The translations under genes and the position numbers were made by a program. 53,050 nt of DNA from JBGTLW01 sp041743835 (GTDB lineage Bacteria > Planctomycetota > Phycisphaerae > Phycisphaerales > Phycisphaeraceae). A model generated the notes under the pieces. It was not told the DNA's origin, did no database searches, and was given only the letters and a program-made list of their open reading frames with translations. The stretch lies in assembly GCA_041743835.1 (NCBI GenBank), contig JBGTLW010000266.1, positions 1 to 53,050 of the forward strand. The letters are read 5' to 3'. Shown here piece after piece: positions 42,360 to 50,923 of this stretch (position 1 is its first letter; each line of letters starts with the position of its first letter).

Positions 42360-43196
42360 ATGCCGTTGGAACTGATCTTTCTTGGTACGGGCACCAGCGC
42401 GGGCGTCCCCATGATCGGGTGCGACTGCACGGTCTGCACCTCGGAAGACCCACGCGATCACCGCGATCGGCCAAGCGTGCTCATCCGCTACCCCGACCTG
42501 TCGCGTCCAGCGGGAGCGGATGACGACGAACAGCCGCTGCGACAACTGCTCATCGACACCAGCCCCGAGCTCCGCCAGCAGGCCATCCGTCAGCGGCTGC
42601 ATCGGCTCGATGGTGTCTTTTTCACGCACGCCCACGCGGACCACATCTTCGGCCTCGACGACCTCCGCCGATTCAACGCGGTCATGCACGCCCCGCTGGA
42701 TATCCACGCGGAAGCCACGGTCCTCGACTCGTTGAGCAAAACCTTCCGCTATATCTTCGACTCCCAGCACAACGTCAACGATTCCTTCATCGCCCAGTTG
42801 ATCGGGCACCCGGTGGTCGTCGGCGAAGCATTGAGCAGGTTCGGCGCGACTTGGATCCCGCTGCGCCTGATGCATGGCCGACTCCCCATCGTCGGCTACC
42901 GTGTGGATCATGGCGGGGCCTCCCTCGCCTATTGCACCGATGTCTCGTCCATCCCGCCGGAGAGCTACCCCCTGCTCCAGAACCTCGATGTCCTGGTGCT
43001 CGATGCCCTCCGCTACCGCCATCACCCCACGCACATGACGGTGGACCGCGCACTGCAGGAGATCGAGCAACTCAAGCCCGGCCGGGCCTTTCTCACCCAT
43101 ATCGCCCACGATATTCAGCACGCCGACCTCTCGCAGAAATTGCCCGAGAATGTCGAGCTGGCCTACGACGGGCTGGTCGTCCGTTGTGGCGTGTGA
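42360..43196 (+). CDS. PhnP-like metallo-beta-lactamase-fold phosphodiesterase
   Basis: A 278-residue MBL-fold enzyme. It begins LIFLGTGTSAGVPMIGCDC with the Cys cluster CDCTVC (21-26) that binds a structural zinc in PhnP. It has the metal motif THAHADH (H90, H92, D94, H95), the Asp in AYCTDV and a late His (TMDH-like HMTVDRA and LTHIAHDI). PhnP cleaves cyclic ribose phosphodiesters. No other phn gene is near, so a general cyclic-nucleotide or tRNA-related role is also possible. The next gene follows 40 nt downstream on the same strand. Confidence 0.87.
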   Translation: MPLELIFLGTGTSAGVPMIGCDCTVCTSEDPRDHRDRPSVLIRYPDLSRPAGADDDEQPLRQLLIDTSPELRQQAIRQRLHRLDGVFFTHAHADHIFGLDDLRRFNAVMHAPLDIHAEATVLDSLSKTFRYIFDSQHNVNDSFIAQLIGHPVVVGEALSRFGATWIPLRLMHGRLPIVGYRVDHGGASLAYCTDVSSIPPESYPLLQNLDVLVLDALRYRHHPTHMTVDRALQEIEQLKPGRAFLTHIAHDIQHADLSQKLPENVELAYDGLVVRCGV

Positions 43197-43236
43197 TCAT
43201 TTTTCCATGTGCAGAGATGCTGACAGGAAACCTCAG

Positions 43237-44364
43237 ATGTACCGAGTCGGACAAGCGGAATTGGATGCCATCGCACAAGTGCTGTGGAGCGGGAAGCTGT
43301 TCCGCTATCAGGGTGAGGGTGCCGGGCAATGCGTCCGCTTCGAGCAGCGGTGGGCGGCCCACCTCGGAGCCGAGCACGCCGCTATGGCCGCGAGCGGCAG
43401 CCTCGCGCTCACCGCCGCGCTCGCTGGCGTGGGCATCGGCCCAGGTGACGAGGTCATCGTCCCGGCCCACACCTACATGGCCACCGCGATCGCCGTCCTC
43501 GCCGTCGGCGCGATCCCCGTCATCGTCGAGATCGACGAATCCCTGATGATCGACCCCGCAGCCATCGACCAGGCCGTGGGCCCACGCACCCGCGCCGTCA
43601 TCCCCGTCCACATGTGGGGGCTGGTCTGCGACATGGATGCCATCATCGCCGTCGCCGAGAAGCACAACCTGCTGGTCATCGAGGACGCGTGCCAGTGCGT
43701 CGGGGGAAGCTACCGGGGGCGCAAGGTCGGCACGCTGGGCCACGCCGGCGCGTTTAGCTTCAACTACTTCAAGAACCTGACGTGTGGCGAGGGTGGCGCG
43801 GCCGTCCTGCGCGACCCCATCGCCGCGCAGCGCACGCGTTGCTTCATCGACTCCTGTGGCTACTTCTGGGGCGGGAAAGAGCAGGACATCCAGCCGTTCG
43901 CCGCCGCCGGTGCTCGCGCTTCAGAGATCGAAGGCGCGATGATGAATGCCCAACTCGACCGCCTCGATGCCATCCTCGCCGACCTTCGTCGAAACAAACA
44001 AAATCTCGTGCAAGCCCTACACGCCGCGGGATACCGCACCGCCCCTGTTCACGATGAGGCCGGTGAATGCGCAAGCAAAGTCATGGTCCAGTTCGATACC
44101 CCGCAAGAGGCTGAGCGTTTTATCGAATCGTCCCGGGACAACGCAGGGGGATTTTCCGGGGGGAGCATTGCTGCGAGTACGCGGCGTCACACCTACACCG
44201 ATTGGGACCCCATCCTGAACAAGCGTGGCTCTCATCACCCCGCGTTGGACCCCTTCAAGCTCAAAGAGAACGCCGACTGCCGCATGCATTACACACCCGA
44301 CATGTGCCCACGATCGCTGGATATCCTGCACCGCACCGTCATGCTCAGTGTCGATCCAAACTAG
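43237..44364 (+). CDS. DegT/DnrJ/EryC1/StrS-family PLP aminotransferase
   Basis: A 375-residue sugar aminotransferase type. It has ASGSLALTAAL, VIVPAHTYMATAIAVL, VIEDACQCVGGSYRGRKVGTLG and the PLP-binding Lys179 in FNYFKNLTCGEGG. The family adds an amino group to keto-sugars for surface polysaccharide or antibiotic sugars. No other sugar-nucleotide gene lies beside it. ATG 43237 was chosen because AGGAAA lies about 8 nt upstream and the fold begins directly. ATG 43207 would add ten residues. Confidence 0.9.
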   Translation: MYRVGQAELDAIAQVLWSGKLFRYQGEGAGQCVRFEQRWAAHLGAEHAAMAASGSLALTAALAGVGIGPGDEVIVPAHTYMATAIAVLAVGAIPVIVEIDESLMIDPAAIDQAVGPRTRAVIPVHMWGLVCDMDAIIAVAEKHNLLVIEDACQCVGGSYRGRKVGTLGHAGAFSFNYFKNLTCGEGGAAVLRDPIAAQRTRCFIDSCGYFWGGKEQDIQPFAAAGARASEIEGAMMNAQLDRLDAILADLRRNKQNLVQALHAAGYRTAPVHDEAGECASKVMVQFDTPQEAERFIESSRDNAGGFSGGSIAASTRRHTYTDWDPILNKRGSHHPALDPFKLKENADCRMHYTPDMCPRSLDILHRTVMLSVDPN

Positions 44365-44424
44365 GCCACGGGCAAACGCGGGCGTGTGCTGAGTTCTGGG
44401 GTACGTTGCACCAATCGCTTGATG

Positions 44425-45816
44425 TCAGGTATAGGTCAACTGTGCTGTCGCCACGCAATCGGTGGACGCGGTAACGCGGACCCAATGGGCGCTGAAGCCG
44501 GTGGGGAAGGTGTGCTGGGCGTACCCGGCTGGTTCCACCGTCAGGGTGGTGTAGCGGTGGAACTGGCCGTGGCCCCGGAAGTCCACTTCGATATCAAATT
44601 GCACAGCCTGTTTCCCTTGGTGCGTCAGGTGGATGCACTTGTGCTCGAAGCCGGTCATCAGGTACGGGTCGCTTGGCTGGCCGGCCTTCACGTGTGTGTC
44701 CCACCACGGCCCGCCCCAGCCGGTGGGCTTGCCGAACTGCCACAGATCGTCGGTCTTCCCGAACCACAGCCCGCTCTGAGGCTCAGCGGTGGTTGGGCTG
44801 GACCCATGCGAAGGCGATGCGTTGTCCGCCCCGAGCACGAGCATGCCGCGCCACGAGCAGAAGTCGCCCAAGACCCACAAGTGCGTGCTGATCGGTCGCA
44901 CGCCCCAGACACGATTGCCATAGGCCCACGGCGACAATTCATAGAACATCCCGTGGTGATCCATGAGGAAGCGTTCGTGCTCGGTTTCGCGGATGCGGGG
45001 CCATTCGGTCTGCCACTTGTGATCGAAGCAGTGCGACGCCTTGGGCAAGCGGTAGGTGGTCCACGTCTTGTCTGCGTTGGTAAAGACCTTCATGATCGCG
45101 CTGGCCTGGTCCCAACCGGTGGCGAAAATCGTCCCGCCGAACGTGCCGCGACCGCTGATGCAGGTGAATGGCTTGCGTTCGAGGATGGTCCAGGTCTCAC
45201 CATCAAACTCCGCAAGTCGGCCGCGGGCCTGTTCGCCCTTCCAATCCGCCTCGTAATACTCGTTGGAGCAGATGACAAGCCGACCAAAGCAGCAGTAGCA
45301 ATCTTTGAAGTGGACGTGGCCCTCGCCGCGCGTGTCCATCATCTCCTGCAACTCGCAGACCAGCCTGCACTCGAGGGTGCGCACGTTGAGCTCGAACAGT
45401 TCGCCCTCCATGCACAGGACATAGACCAGGTTGTCCGGGTCGGTGAGGTGCCACGTGGTGCCACAGACGCGCAGCGGCTGCAACTCGGGGACGGTGCGGA
45501 TGTGGTGCTGGGCATCGATGACGTGTGGGCCGATGACGATCTGGTTTGAAGGGTAGTGGACAAAGCGGTTGGTGTAGGTTCCGTCCACGCCGAGGGTCTC
45601 GGGCACGACGGCCATGCTCATGTCGGCCTCGATGCGTCGGAGGCTGACGCCGCGGCCCGACCGTTCTTTGTGGGAGTTGTAATTCAGGACGTACAACTTG
45701 CCCGCCCACGGCATGAGGCAGCCGACGCCGATCTCGCTGCGTGGCGGGCCGAGGTCTGCAACCTGCGCTAGGGACGGGACGACGCCGGAGAAGGATGCGG
45801 GGTGGGTCTGGGTCAT
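44425..45816 (-). CDS. Protein of unknown function, IclR-linked, propeller-like
   Basis: A 463-residue protein with no signal peptide or transmembrane helix. It is rich in Trp, Tyr, His and Cys (VHFKDCYCCFGRLVICSNEYYEADW, SHCFDHKWQTEWPRIRETEHERFLMDHHGMFYELSPWAYG) with repeated beta-strand blocks spaced about 45 residues apart, which suggests a beta-propeller. The C-terminal 80 residues look like a beta-sandwich (QAVQFDIEVDFRGHG, RYTTLTVEP, HWVRVTASTDCVATAQLTY). I cannot name a family. Its start overlaps the stop of an IclR regulator by 4 nt (45813-45816), so the two are co-expressed, and the regulator probably senses a small molecule linked to this protein's function. Confidence 0.75.
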   Translation of the reverse strand: MTQTHPASFSGVVPSLAQVADLGPPRSEIGVGCLMPWAGKLYVLNYNSHKERSGRGVSLRRIEADMSMAVVPETLGVDGTYTNRFVHYPSNQIVIGPHVIDAQHHIRTVPELQPLRVCGTTWHLTDPDNLVYVLCMEGELFELNVRTLECRLVCELQEMMDTRGEGHVHFKDCYCCFGRLVICSNEYYEADWKGEQARGRLAEFDGETWTILERKPFTCISGRGTFGGTIFATGWDQASAIMKVFTNADKTWTTYRLPKASHCFDHKWQTEWPRIRETEHERFLMDHHGMFYELSPWAYGNRVWGVRPISTHLWVLGDFCSWRGMLVLGADNASPSHGSSPTTAEPQSGLWFGKTDDLWQFGKPTGWGGPWWDTHVKAGQPSDPYLMTGFEHKCIHLTHQGKQAVQFDIEVDFRGHGQFHRYTTLTVEPAGYAQHTFPTGFSAHWVRVTASTDCVATAQLTYT

Positions 45817-46574
45817 CGGGGGGCTTCCTTTGTGGTGCTCGTGATTGTCAATGCACTTGGGGGCTGGGAGGTGGTGGGTGCGGATGCGGCACGGATGAGG
45901 GACGCGGCTTGTTGCAACCGCACCGCCAACGCTGGAACTTGAGCTTCGTTGAAGTGGCCCGCCAGACCGATCGCGGCCTGTGTCGTGTCACCAAGGGCGA
46001 TGCCGATGGTTGCGCTGCCATCTTCGCGGCGGACCAGCGCGTAGCCGACCTTGCGGGCTTGTTGGGCCCCAGCGAGAACCACCCGGCACAGGTCCGGCTG
46101 CGTGTAACTGGCTTCGATGTGTGCGTCGGTCTGTTTGGCGAAGACAGCCATGCCGATGCCGGACTGATGGGCTGGGAACAGCCCGACACGCCCCACCGCC
46201 TCGCCCGGCGCGGTGTCGGGTGTGGCGTGATACAGGAACGCCACGCGGTCACCCCACAGAACACCCAGCGCAACCAGCAGGCCGGTCTGGCGCAAGGCTT
46301 CGAGGTGTGGCGCAGCGCGCTGGAGCAGGCCCGAGCCGAACATGGCCTGGGCTGCGAGCACGTGGATGGCCGGGCCGGGGCGATACTTGCGGGCTGGGTC
46401 CTGCTCCGCGAGCCCCAAGTGGGCCAGCGTCTTGAGTAGGCGGTTGACGCGTGTGGGTTCAAGCCCCAACTCCCGCGCCAGTTCGCGCCCGCCCACAGCT
46501 TCGCGCTGCGATGCAAGCCGCTGGAGGCACGCCAGGCCGTCAATCAGCGACTGGTTGGGTTGGGCGGGGAGCAC
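45813..46574 (-). CDS. IclR-family transcriptional regulator, GTG start
   Basis: A 253-residue regulator with an IclR winged helix (about 8-70: IDGLACLQRLASQREAVGGRELARELGLEPTRVNRLLKTLAHLGLAEQD). An effector domain (about 75-230) includes SGIGMAVFAK and GYALVRREDGSATIGIAL, and a Ser/Thr/Pro-rich tail follows. IclR proteins bind small carboxylates or aromatics, often repressing an adjacent gene. The start is GTG at 46574. The predicted transcription start is two bases upstream, so the mRNA would be leaderless. A perfect palindrome overlaps the -10. Confidence 0.88.
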   Translation of the reverse strand: MLPAQPNQSLIDGLACLQRLASQREAVGGRELARELGLEPTRVNRLLKTLAHLGLAEQDPARKYRPGPAIHVLAAQAMFGSGLLQRAAPHLEALRQTGLLVALGVLWGDRVAFLYHATPDTAPGEAVGRVGLFPAHQSGIGMAVFAKQTDAHIEASYTQPDLCRVVLAGAQQARKVGYALVRREDGSATIGIALGDTTQAAIGLAGHFNEAQVPALAVRLQQAASLIRAASAPTTSQPPSALTITSTTKEAPR

Positions 46575-46575
46575 T

Positions 46576-46594
46576 TGTTGCTAATATAGCAACA
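46576..46594. promoter_or_regulatory. IclR operator candidate (TGTTGCTA-N3-TAGCAACA)
   Basis: A perfect inverted repeat with 8-bp arms and a 3-nt centre. The -10 (TATATT on the minus strand, 46583-46588) lies in its middle. This is the natural site for autorepression by the regulator transcribed from it. Confidence 0.7.
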
Positions 46595-46610
46595 TGCGAC
46601 CGCGTGTCAA
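46583..46610 (-). promoter_or_regulatory. Sigma-70-like promoter of the IclR gene, leaderless
   Basis: On the minus strand TTGACA (46605-46610) and TATATT (46583-46588) are 16 nt apart. The -10 ends eight bases before the GTG at 46574, so the start codon is at or within two bases of the mRNA end. Confidence 0.65.
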
Positions 46611-46625
46611 GTGGTTTATGGAATG

Positions 46626-46658
46626 AAAAGAAGCCCACGGACTCAGTCCGTGGGCTTC
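46626..46658 (-). terminator. Intrinsic terminator of the transketolase gene
   Basis: GAAGCCCACGGACT (46630-46643) pairs perfectly over 14 bp with AGTCCGTGGGCTTC (46645-46658), with a 1-nt centre. On the minus strand TTTT follows. It begins 27 nt after the transketolase stop and also separates that gene from the IclR promoter. Confidence 0.8.
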
Positions 46659-46685
46659 GGGGTTCTATGTGAGTAGTGAATGCGT

Positions 46686-48662
46686 TTACGCGCCGGTGTA
46701 CTGGAGCAGCGCCATCGCCTTGTCGGCGATGTGCTTGGCGCTGAGGCCACAGTAGTTGAGCAGGTCGTCCTCGGTCTTGCCCGACTTGGGCAGACGGGTG
46801 ACGTACATCTGGTGGACGGTGAACCCATCGCCGGTCGCGGCCGCGGCATCTGCGACGGCTGAGCCCATCGACCCGCCGTAGTTATCCTCCACCGTGAGGA
46901 TCATGCCATTGTTCTCATTGGCCACATCCATCAACGCATCCGCATCGAACGGCAGGGAGTAGAGGTCCACGATCGTCGCGTCGATGCCCTGCTTGTCCAG
47001 AAGCTCGATCGCTTTGTTCGCTTCATGCACCATGTAGCCCGTGGCGACGATCAGCAGGTCGCTGCCCCGGCTGAGCACCTCGTGGCCGCCGAGCGTGAAC
47101 TTGGTGTCGGCTGAATAGATGAACTCCGTGTCCGGCCGCAGGGTCCGCATGTAGCAAGGCCCGGCGTGCTCGGCCATCGCAAAGGTCAGCGCGTACGCGG
47201 CATAACCATCGGATGGCTGAAGCACATAGAACCCCGGCGCACCGTCCGGGCGATCCATCGTGCTGAAGCTGCGGAACCAGGCGACGTCGGGCAGCGCCAT
47301 CTGCGACGGGCCATCGGACGCCAGCGTGATGCCCGCGTGCGAACCGATAATCTTGAAGTTCGCCCCGCTGTTGAATGCCATCTCGATCTGGTCGTAGGCG
47401 CGGGTGAAGAACTTGCCGAAGGTGGAGACGAACGGGATCTTCCCGCCGGCACTCAGCCCCGCCGCTAGCGAGACCATGTTCTGTTCAGCGATACGGCAGT
47501 CGAAGAACCGGGGCTTGAGCGCCTCGTCCCCTGCGAATGATGCCGCACCGGTTGAGCCACGCACGTCCGCGTCGAGCGAGACGACGTGGCTGTGGGCGTG
47601 ACCCAGCGACTGGATCGCCAAGCCGTAGGCATTGCGCACAGCCATCTTGCCCTGCTCCAGCACCTTGGCCTGCCCGAACTTCCGCGCGGCATCGTCAAAC
47701 GTCGGAGCAGCAGCCCGCGTCGCGGCGGAGGGCTTCTTCGCGGGAAGCATGGGGATTTTCAGGGTGGTATCCGCAGCAGCACCCAGCGCCCGGCCGGTCT
47801 TGTCGATCTCGTCAAGCACCAGCGTCAACTCTTCCCCCTTCACCGCCTTGCCGTGCGAATGGCTCGGGCCTTTCTGCTGCGACGGCGCGGCCCAGCCCTT
47901 GACCGTCTTGGCGATCACAGCAATCGGCGCGGCCGTGGGGTCCGCGATGTTCTGCACGTGCTCAGATAGCACCTCACGGATCTGCGTCGGGTTGTGGCCA
48001 TCGATCACACGCACAGCAAACCCCGCGGCTTCCAGCTTCGCGGCGTTGGTCTGGGCGGACTGCTGCGGCGAAGCGGCACCCGACTGCGCAAACGCGTTGC
48101 AGTTGAAGATGGGCAGCACAGCCTTGAGGTTCTCATCACGGAGGTAGTCCACCGCTTCCCACACCTGACCCTCACGCGATTCCCCGTCACCAATCAGCAC
48201 GAACACGCGCTTGTCAAGCCCGTCCAGCCGCGCCGCCAAGGCTATCCCAGCCGCGACCGACAAGCCCTGCCCCAGCGAACCGGTCGCCGCATCGAAGAAG
48301 GGGAAGCCTTCCACGGGGTTGGGGTGGCCATCCACCAGCGAGTCGATCTCGCGGAGGGTGAGCACATCCTCGCGTGTCAGGGCGCGGCGGCTGGCCTTCT
48401 CCTTGCCGAAGTAGATGCCGAGGTCCGCGCACGCCGCATAGACGATGGGCACGGCGTGTCCCTCGGACAGGATCAGCCGATCCGACGACGGGTGGCTCGG
48501 GTTCGTCGGCTCATGCCGCATGTGTGCGTACATCAGCACCGTGACCAGGTGCGCCAGCGAGGCCCCGGAGCTGGGGTGGCCTGCGCCAGACGCGGCGGTC
48601 ATGCGATACGTGAGCTTGGTCAGGTCGATGGCTTTGGCGTGGATCGTGGAATCAAAAGACAT
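46686..48662 (-). CDS. tkt: Transketolase
   Basis: A 658-residue thiamine-diphosphate enzyme of the pentose phosphate/Calvin pathways, moving two-carbon units between sugar phosphates. The ThDP motif runs from GDG (158-160) to NCN (187-189). The catalytic Glu is near 393 in RIAEQNM. SEGHAVP (about 66-72), TGSLGQGLSVAAGIA and LASDGPSQM are typical. The fold is the usual pyrophosphate, pyrimidine and C-terminal domains. ATG 48662 was chosen because the upstream 41 codons of the longer frame read as non-coding. Cytosolic, transcribed alone. Confidence 0.94.
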   Translation of the reverse strand: MSFDSTIHAKAIDLTKLTYRMTAASGAGHPSSGASLAHLVTVLMYAHMRHEPTNPSHPSSDRLILSEGHAVPIVYAACADLGIYFGKEKASRRALTREDVLTLREIDSLVDGHPNPVEGFPFFDAATGSLGQGLSVAAGIALAARLDGLDKRVFVLIGDGESREGQVWEAVDYLRDENLKAVLPIFNCNAFAQSGAASPQQSAQTNAAKLEAAGFAVRVIDGHNPTQIREVLSEHVQNIADPTAAPIAVIAKTVKGWAAPSQQKGPSHSHGKAVKGEELTLVLDEIDKTGRALGAAADTTLKIPMLPAKKPSAATRAAAPTFDDAARKFGQAKVLEQGKMAVRNAYGLAIQSLGHAHSHVVSLDADVRGSTGAASFAGDEALKPRFFDCRIAEQNMVSLAAGLSAGGKIPFVSTFGKFFTRAYDQIEMAFNSGANFKIIGSHAGITLASDGPSQMALPDVAWFRSFSTMDRPDGAPGFYVLQPSDGYAAYALTFAMAEHAGPCYMRTLRPDTEFIYSADTKFTLGGHEVLSRGSDLLIVATGYMVHEANKAIELLDKQGIDATIVDLYSLPFDADALMDVANENNGMILTVEDNYGGSMGSAVADAAAATGDGFTVHQMYVTRLPKSGKTEDDLLNYCGLSAKHIADKAMALLQYTGA

Positions 48663-48845
48663 TGCGGATTGGTCCTGGGCTGGGGTGATGAGTAACGCGA
48701 ACGCGGTGCTGCCAGCGCACGCGATGCGGGTGGCACGACTATAGCGTTTATCCATCAAAAAGGTGTGAAGTGTTCGCAGAAACACACCGCGTGGCCCGCA
48801 AAATACGGGGCACGTGGGTCAGTTTCGGCAAGCAAGAACTAGTGG
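48663..48845. other. Intergenic region upstream of transketolase
   Basis: This 183-nt gap holds no gene. TATAGT on the minus strand at 48738-48743 could be a -10 for transketolase. A G+C-rich stem (CGTGxCCCG/CGGGxCACG, around 48790-48817) just after the GGDEF gene's stop is a weak terminator candidate without a strong T-run. Confidence 0.3.
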
Positions 48846-50294
48846 CTACAACTCCCGAGGGTCACAAAACTGAGCCGCGCCGTGGCCCAGCGTCAGCGCG
48901 TTCTTCCCCTGCTGCTTGGATTGCATGGCCATGCTGTCCGCCCTTGCGAGCAGCTCTTCCGGCGTCTGGCCGTCCCACGGGTAACTGGCGAGCCCGGCCG
49001 AGATGGTCAGCGTGCCCATCGCGTCATCGAGCAGCTTGGGGAACTTGTGCTCGCAGATGGCTTTCTGGAACCGTCGGGCAGCGCGGAGGACGTCGTTGGG
49101 GTGCTTGGAGCCCTGACGGCGGGGCTCGTCCGCGTCCCAGAAAATGACGGCAAACTCATCGCCACCGATACGGGCCACCACATCGTGCTCGCGAACCGCC
49201 GCGGTCATCAGGCGTGCGGACTCACGGAGGATCTCATCGCCCGCGGCGTGGCCGTAGCGGTCGTTGTAGAGCTTGAAGTCGTCGATATCGAAGACCATGA
49301 GCGTGACCTGCTGGCGTTCGCTGTGGGCCCGCTCGAGGATGCGCTTGAGGAAGCGGTTGAAGTACCGGCGATTCCAGACGCCTGTCAGTTCATCACGCAG
49401 GGCCATATCTTGCAGCCGGGCGAGCCGGTCTGCCATCGCCAGCCAGCGGGCGGCCCAAGCGGCCCACGGCCGGAGCTGCGCCGCGGTCGCGGGGGGCGGT
49501 GCGACCAGGACTCCCAGCGTTCGGCCGGAGTACGCGACGTCGATGCACGCCATGCTCTGGGGCACCGGATCGAAACGGCCCGTGAGGTGCAACTGAACCC
49601 CGGCGATACCAGACTGGGCGGCGATCATGGCCGCCAGATATTGCGGCAGTTGTCGGCCCTCAGCCAATAGGTGGTCAATCAAGTCCGCGTCGCCCAGTTG
49701 TTCCTCAGCCAGGCGCGGGGCGGGGCTTTCTCGCTCTTGCGTAGGCGACTGAGCGGCTGGGGGCTGGGGCGGCTGCCGATACGAGCGATGACCGGCGAAG
49801 CTGGGTGCTGAGTCTGGTTGCCAGGCTAGCTGTAGCGCGGCCGCGAGTTCGGGGCCGTCGTAAGGTTCGATCAGGGCTGCGTCGAAACCCGCTCCCAGCG
49901 CCTCATGCGCGGTTTCGCGCTCGGCGGCATGTGCGGTGACCACAAGCCTGGCATCGGGAGCCAACTCGCGGAGCGCTTGGCCGGTCGATTCGAGCATGCC
50001 GGTGATCGCGTCCACCGGGCCGATCACTGCGTCAGCGTGGTGATGGGCAAGGTCGCCCATCGCGGCCAGGAAACTTGGCACACGGACCACCGTCGCAGCG
50101 TCGTCGGAACCGAACACCTGTTGCACCCGGCTACACAGGCCCTCATCGCGCACAATCAGCACGCGCACCGGCGACGCACCGCGCTGGGCGGCGTCCGATC
50201 GGGTCGTGGAACCACGGTCTTGCCTGGATGTAGGGTTCTCCACTCGACTGCACTCCTCACCGCCCTTACTGAGCGGTAGCTCCTCCGTAAGCAT
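48846..50294 (-). CDS. Diguanylate cyclase with degenerate receiver-like and GAF-like regions
   Basis: A 482-residue protein. The N-terminal region (about 40-160, VRVLIVRDEGLCSRVQQVFGSD, DARLVVTAHAAERETAHEALGAGFDAAL) has the shape of a response-regulator receiver, but the phospho-Asp position at the end of strand 3 (DAVIGPVDA) is not an obvious Asp. A middle part (about 190-300) is GAF-like. The GGDEF domain (about 305-470) has an intact GGDEF (377-381) and an RxxD inhibitory site (REHD, 368-371) exactly five residues before it, so product inhibition is likely. Starts at 50360 and 50342 are possible but overlap the upstream gene. 50294 leaves 10 nt. Confidence 0.88.
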   Translation of the reverse strand: MLTEELPLSKGGEECSRVENPTSRQDRGSTTRSDAAQRGASPVRVLIVRDEGLCSRVQQVFGSDDAATVVRVPSFLAAMGDLAHHHADAVIGPVDAITGMLESTGQALRELAPDARLVVTAHAAERETAHEALGAGFDAALIEPYDGPELAAALQLAWQPDSAPSFAGHRSYRQPPQPPAAQSPTQERESPAPRLAEEQLGDADLIDHLLAEGRQLPQYLAAMIAAQSGIAGVQLHLTGRFDPVPQSMACIDVAYSGRTLGVLVAPPPATAAQLRPWAAWAARWLAMADRLARLQDMALRDELTGVWNRRYFNRFLKRILERAHSERQQVTLMVFDIDDFKLYNDRYGHAAGDEILRESARLMTAAVREHDVVARIGGDEFAVIFWDADEPRRQGSKHPNDVLRAARRFQKAICEHKFPKLLDDAMGTLTISAGLASYPWDGQTPEELLARADSMAMQSKQQGKNALTLGHGAAQFCDPREL

Positions 50295-50304
50295 ACCCCA
50301 TAAA

Positions 50305-50802
50305 TCACCTGCGGGGCAAAGTTTCTTCGTATCCGGCGTCATCTTCTTCCGGCCAATCACCCAGCAACATCGCCAGCTCTTCCTGGGTGATCAGGGGGGA
50401 CGGTGCGGAAAGCGGGCGGGGCACGTGGTGCAAAAGCGTGTGGATGCCGGGGCCGGTTGATCGGGGCGGCTGGGCCGGGGCCTGGTACCCATTCCCGTAG
50501 TCTCCCGTGCCGTTGATCACAGCCAGCCGGCCGGGGTCGTCCGCACCCCGCCGCTCATAGCCCCAGCACACCACCGTGGGATAGTACGTGCTTACAGCGT
50601 GCAACAGGTCTTCTACGTCCGGCAGCCTCGCGGGTTCGATAATGACGACCACCGCGTATGGGGATTGTGCTAACTTCGACATCGCCACAGCAGGGCCGCG
50701 TGCCAAAGCTACCGACATCCCCCGCTGAGAAAGCCCGTCTGTCAGATTTGAGGGCGCATCCCCCCCGCGGCCGCCCTCGGGCAGTACCACCAGGCATCGC
50801 AT
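50305..50802 (-). CDS. Small protein of unknown function paired with the GGDEF gene
   Basis: A 165-residue protein. The first part (MRCLVVLPEGG, LSQRGMSVALARGPAVAMSKLAQSPYAVVVIIEPARLPDVEDLLHAV, TVVCWGYERRG) alternates strands and helices like a receiver or Rossmann-like fold. The second part is Pro/Gly-rich with an acidic end (EELAMLLGDWPEEDDAGYEE). No family recognised. Its stop is 10 nt before the GGDEF start, so the two probably form an operon and may signal together. Starts at 50865 or 50910 are also in frame. Confidence 0.6.
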   Translation of the reverse strand: MRCLVVLPEGGRGGDAPSNLTDGLSQRGMSVALARGPAVAMSKLAQSPYAVVVIIEPARLPDVEDLLHAVSTYYPTVVCWGYERRGADDPGRLAVINGTGDYGNGYQAPAQPPRSTGPGIHTLLHHVPRPLSAPSPLITQEELAMLLGDWPEEDDAGYEETLPRR

Positions 50803-50923
50803 CGGTACCAGTGTCGGCGTCCTCACAGCGGATAGTGTAACGCGCCAGACAAACCGTTCTGGCATACAATCGAGCCGACGCTTTTCGTGCCTGCCGCCCC
50901 GACAGACCAACGACCCTTCATGT

